In this document: positions 35,639 to 35,727 of the stretch, piece after piece | How positions within the stretch are numbered: position 1 is the first letter of the stretch | Layout of the letters: every line of letters starts with the position of its first letter | Assembly (NCBI GenBank): GCA_031278475.1 | Contig: JAITKK010000125.1 | Span: 1 to 35,727 of the forward strand | Reading direction: 5' to 3' | Source of the DNA: Deltaproteobacteria bacterium | Lineage (GTDB): Bacteria > Desulfobacterota > Desulfarculia > Adiutricales > Adiutricaceae | DNA: 35,727 nucleotides | Notes under the pieces: generated by a model | Databases searched by the model: none | What the model saw: only the letters and a program-made list of their open reading frames with translations | Told to the model about the DNA's origin: nothing | Translations under genes and position numbers: made by a program

Positions 35639-35660
35639 CAAAGCACATCATAGCAAAGCA
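35498..35660. repeat. Three tandem repeats of different unit length
   Basis: Four 12-bp units, GCTTTTATTGTG and variants, at 35498-35545; four 8-bp units, ATTCCGCT with the last ATTCCTCT, at 35595-35626; two 15-bp units, CATCATAACAAAGCA and a one-base variant, at 35631-35660. Confidence 0.95.
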
Positions 35661-35727
35661 CAAATTTCCCGCATCGGATATATCCCCCGGTTATCCTGCA
35701 TGTCGGAGGCTTGACCTGGATTATGGG

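Overview
The window looks like a chromosomal stretch of a GC-rich Gram-negative bacterium. An outer-membrane TamA-type barrel next to TamB shows the double membrane. The gene set (bactofilin, amphi-Trp protein, a PhoU-kinase fusion, dnaX next to ybaB) fits Desulfobacterota (former Deltaproteobacteria), but this placement is inference. The GC-rich genes often use AGG for arginine and ATA for isoleucine, which is unusual for such base composition.

Layout. 1-740: seven diverged ~107-129 bp units, each with a 15-base AT-rich palindrome. 1288-8095: a lipoprotein-type TamA followed by TamB (translocation and assembly module). 8252-10203: a CCAT microsatellite, then a strong promoter, a terminator-like hairpin and a two-ACT threonine dehydratase. 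10254-14206: a structured leader, then guaA and pyrG as a tight operon; this CTP synthase is about 170 residues longer than usual.

14310-20363 is a strikingly AT-rich island, all on the minus strand. It holds one small unknown gene and five related secreted proteins (one a pseudogene) sharing a C-terminal domain with two cysteines and an ENGK-like motif. I do not recognise this family; it is the best candidate here for something undescribed. The upstream DNA was duplicated with the genes.

20364-22324: gene-free DNA, bactofilin and a small zinc-ribbon protein. 22526-31732: a divergent YrdC/Sua5 domain protein, DedA, IleS, DnaX with a long charged tail, YbaB, and a PHP-like protein. 31733-33311 has no convincing gene but carries a candidate small RNA with its own -10 box and a strong intrinsic terminator, plus an operator-like inverted repeat and short tandem repeats. 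33312-35260 encodes an amphi-Trp protein and a PhoU-phosphotransferase fusion, closed by a good terminator. The right edge has three short tandem repeats of different unit length.

Together the GC-rich genes are housekeeping (nucleotide and amino-acid synthesis, translation, replication, envelope biogenesis). The AT-rich segments are the accessory and least explained parts.
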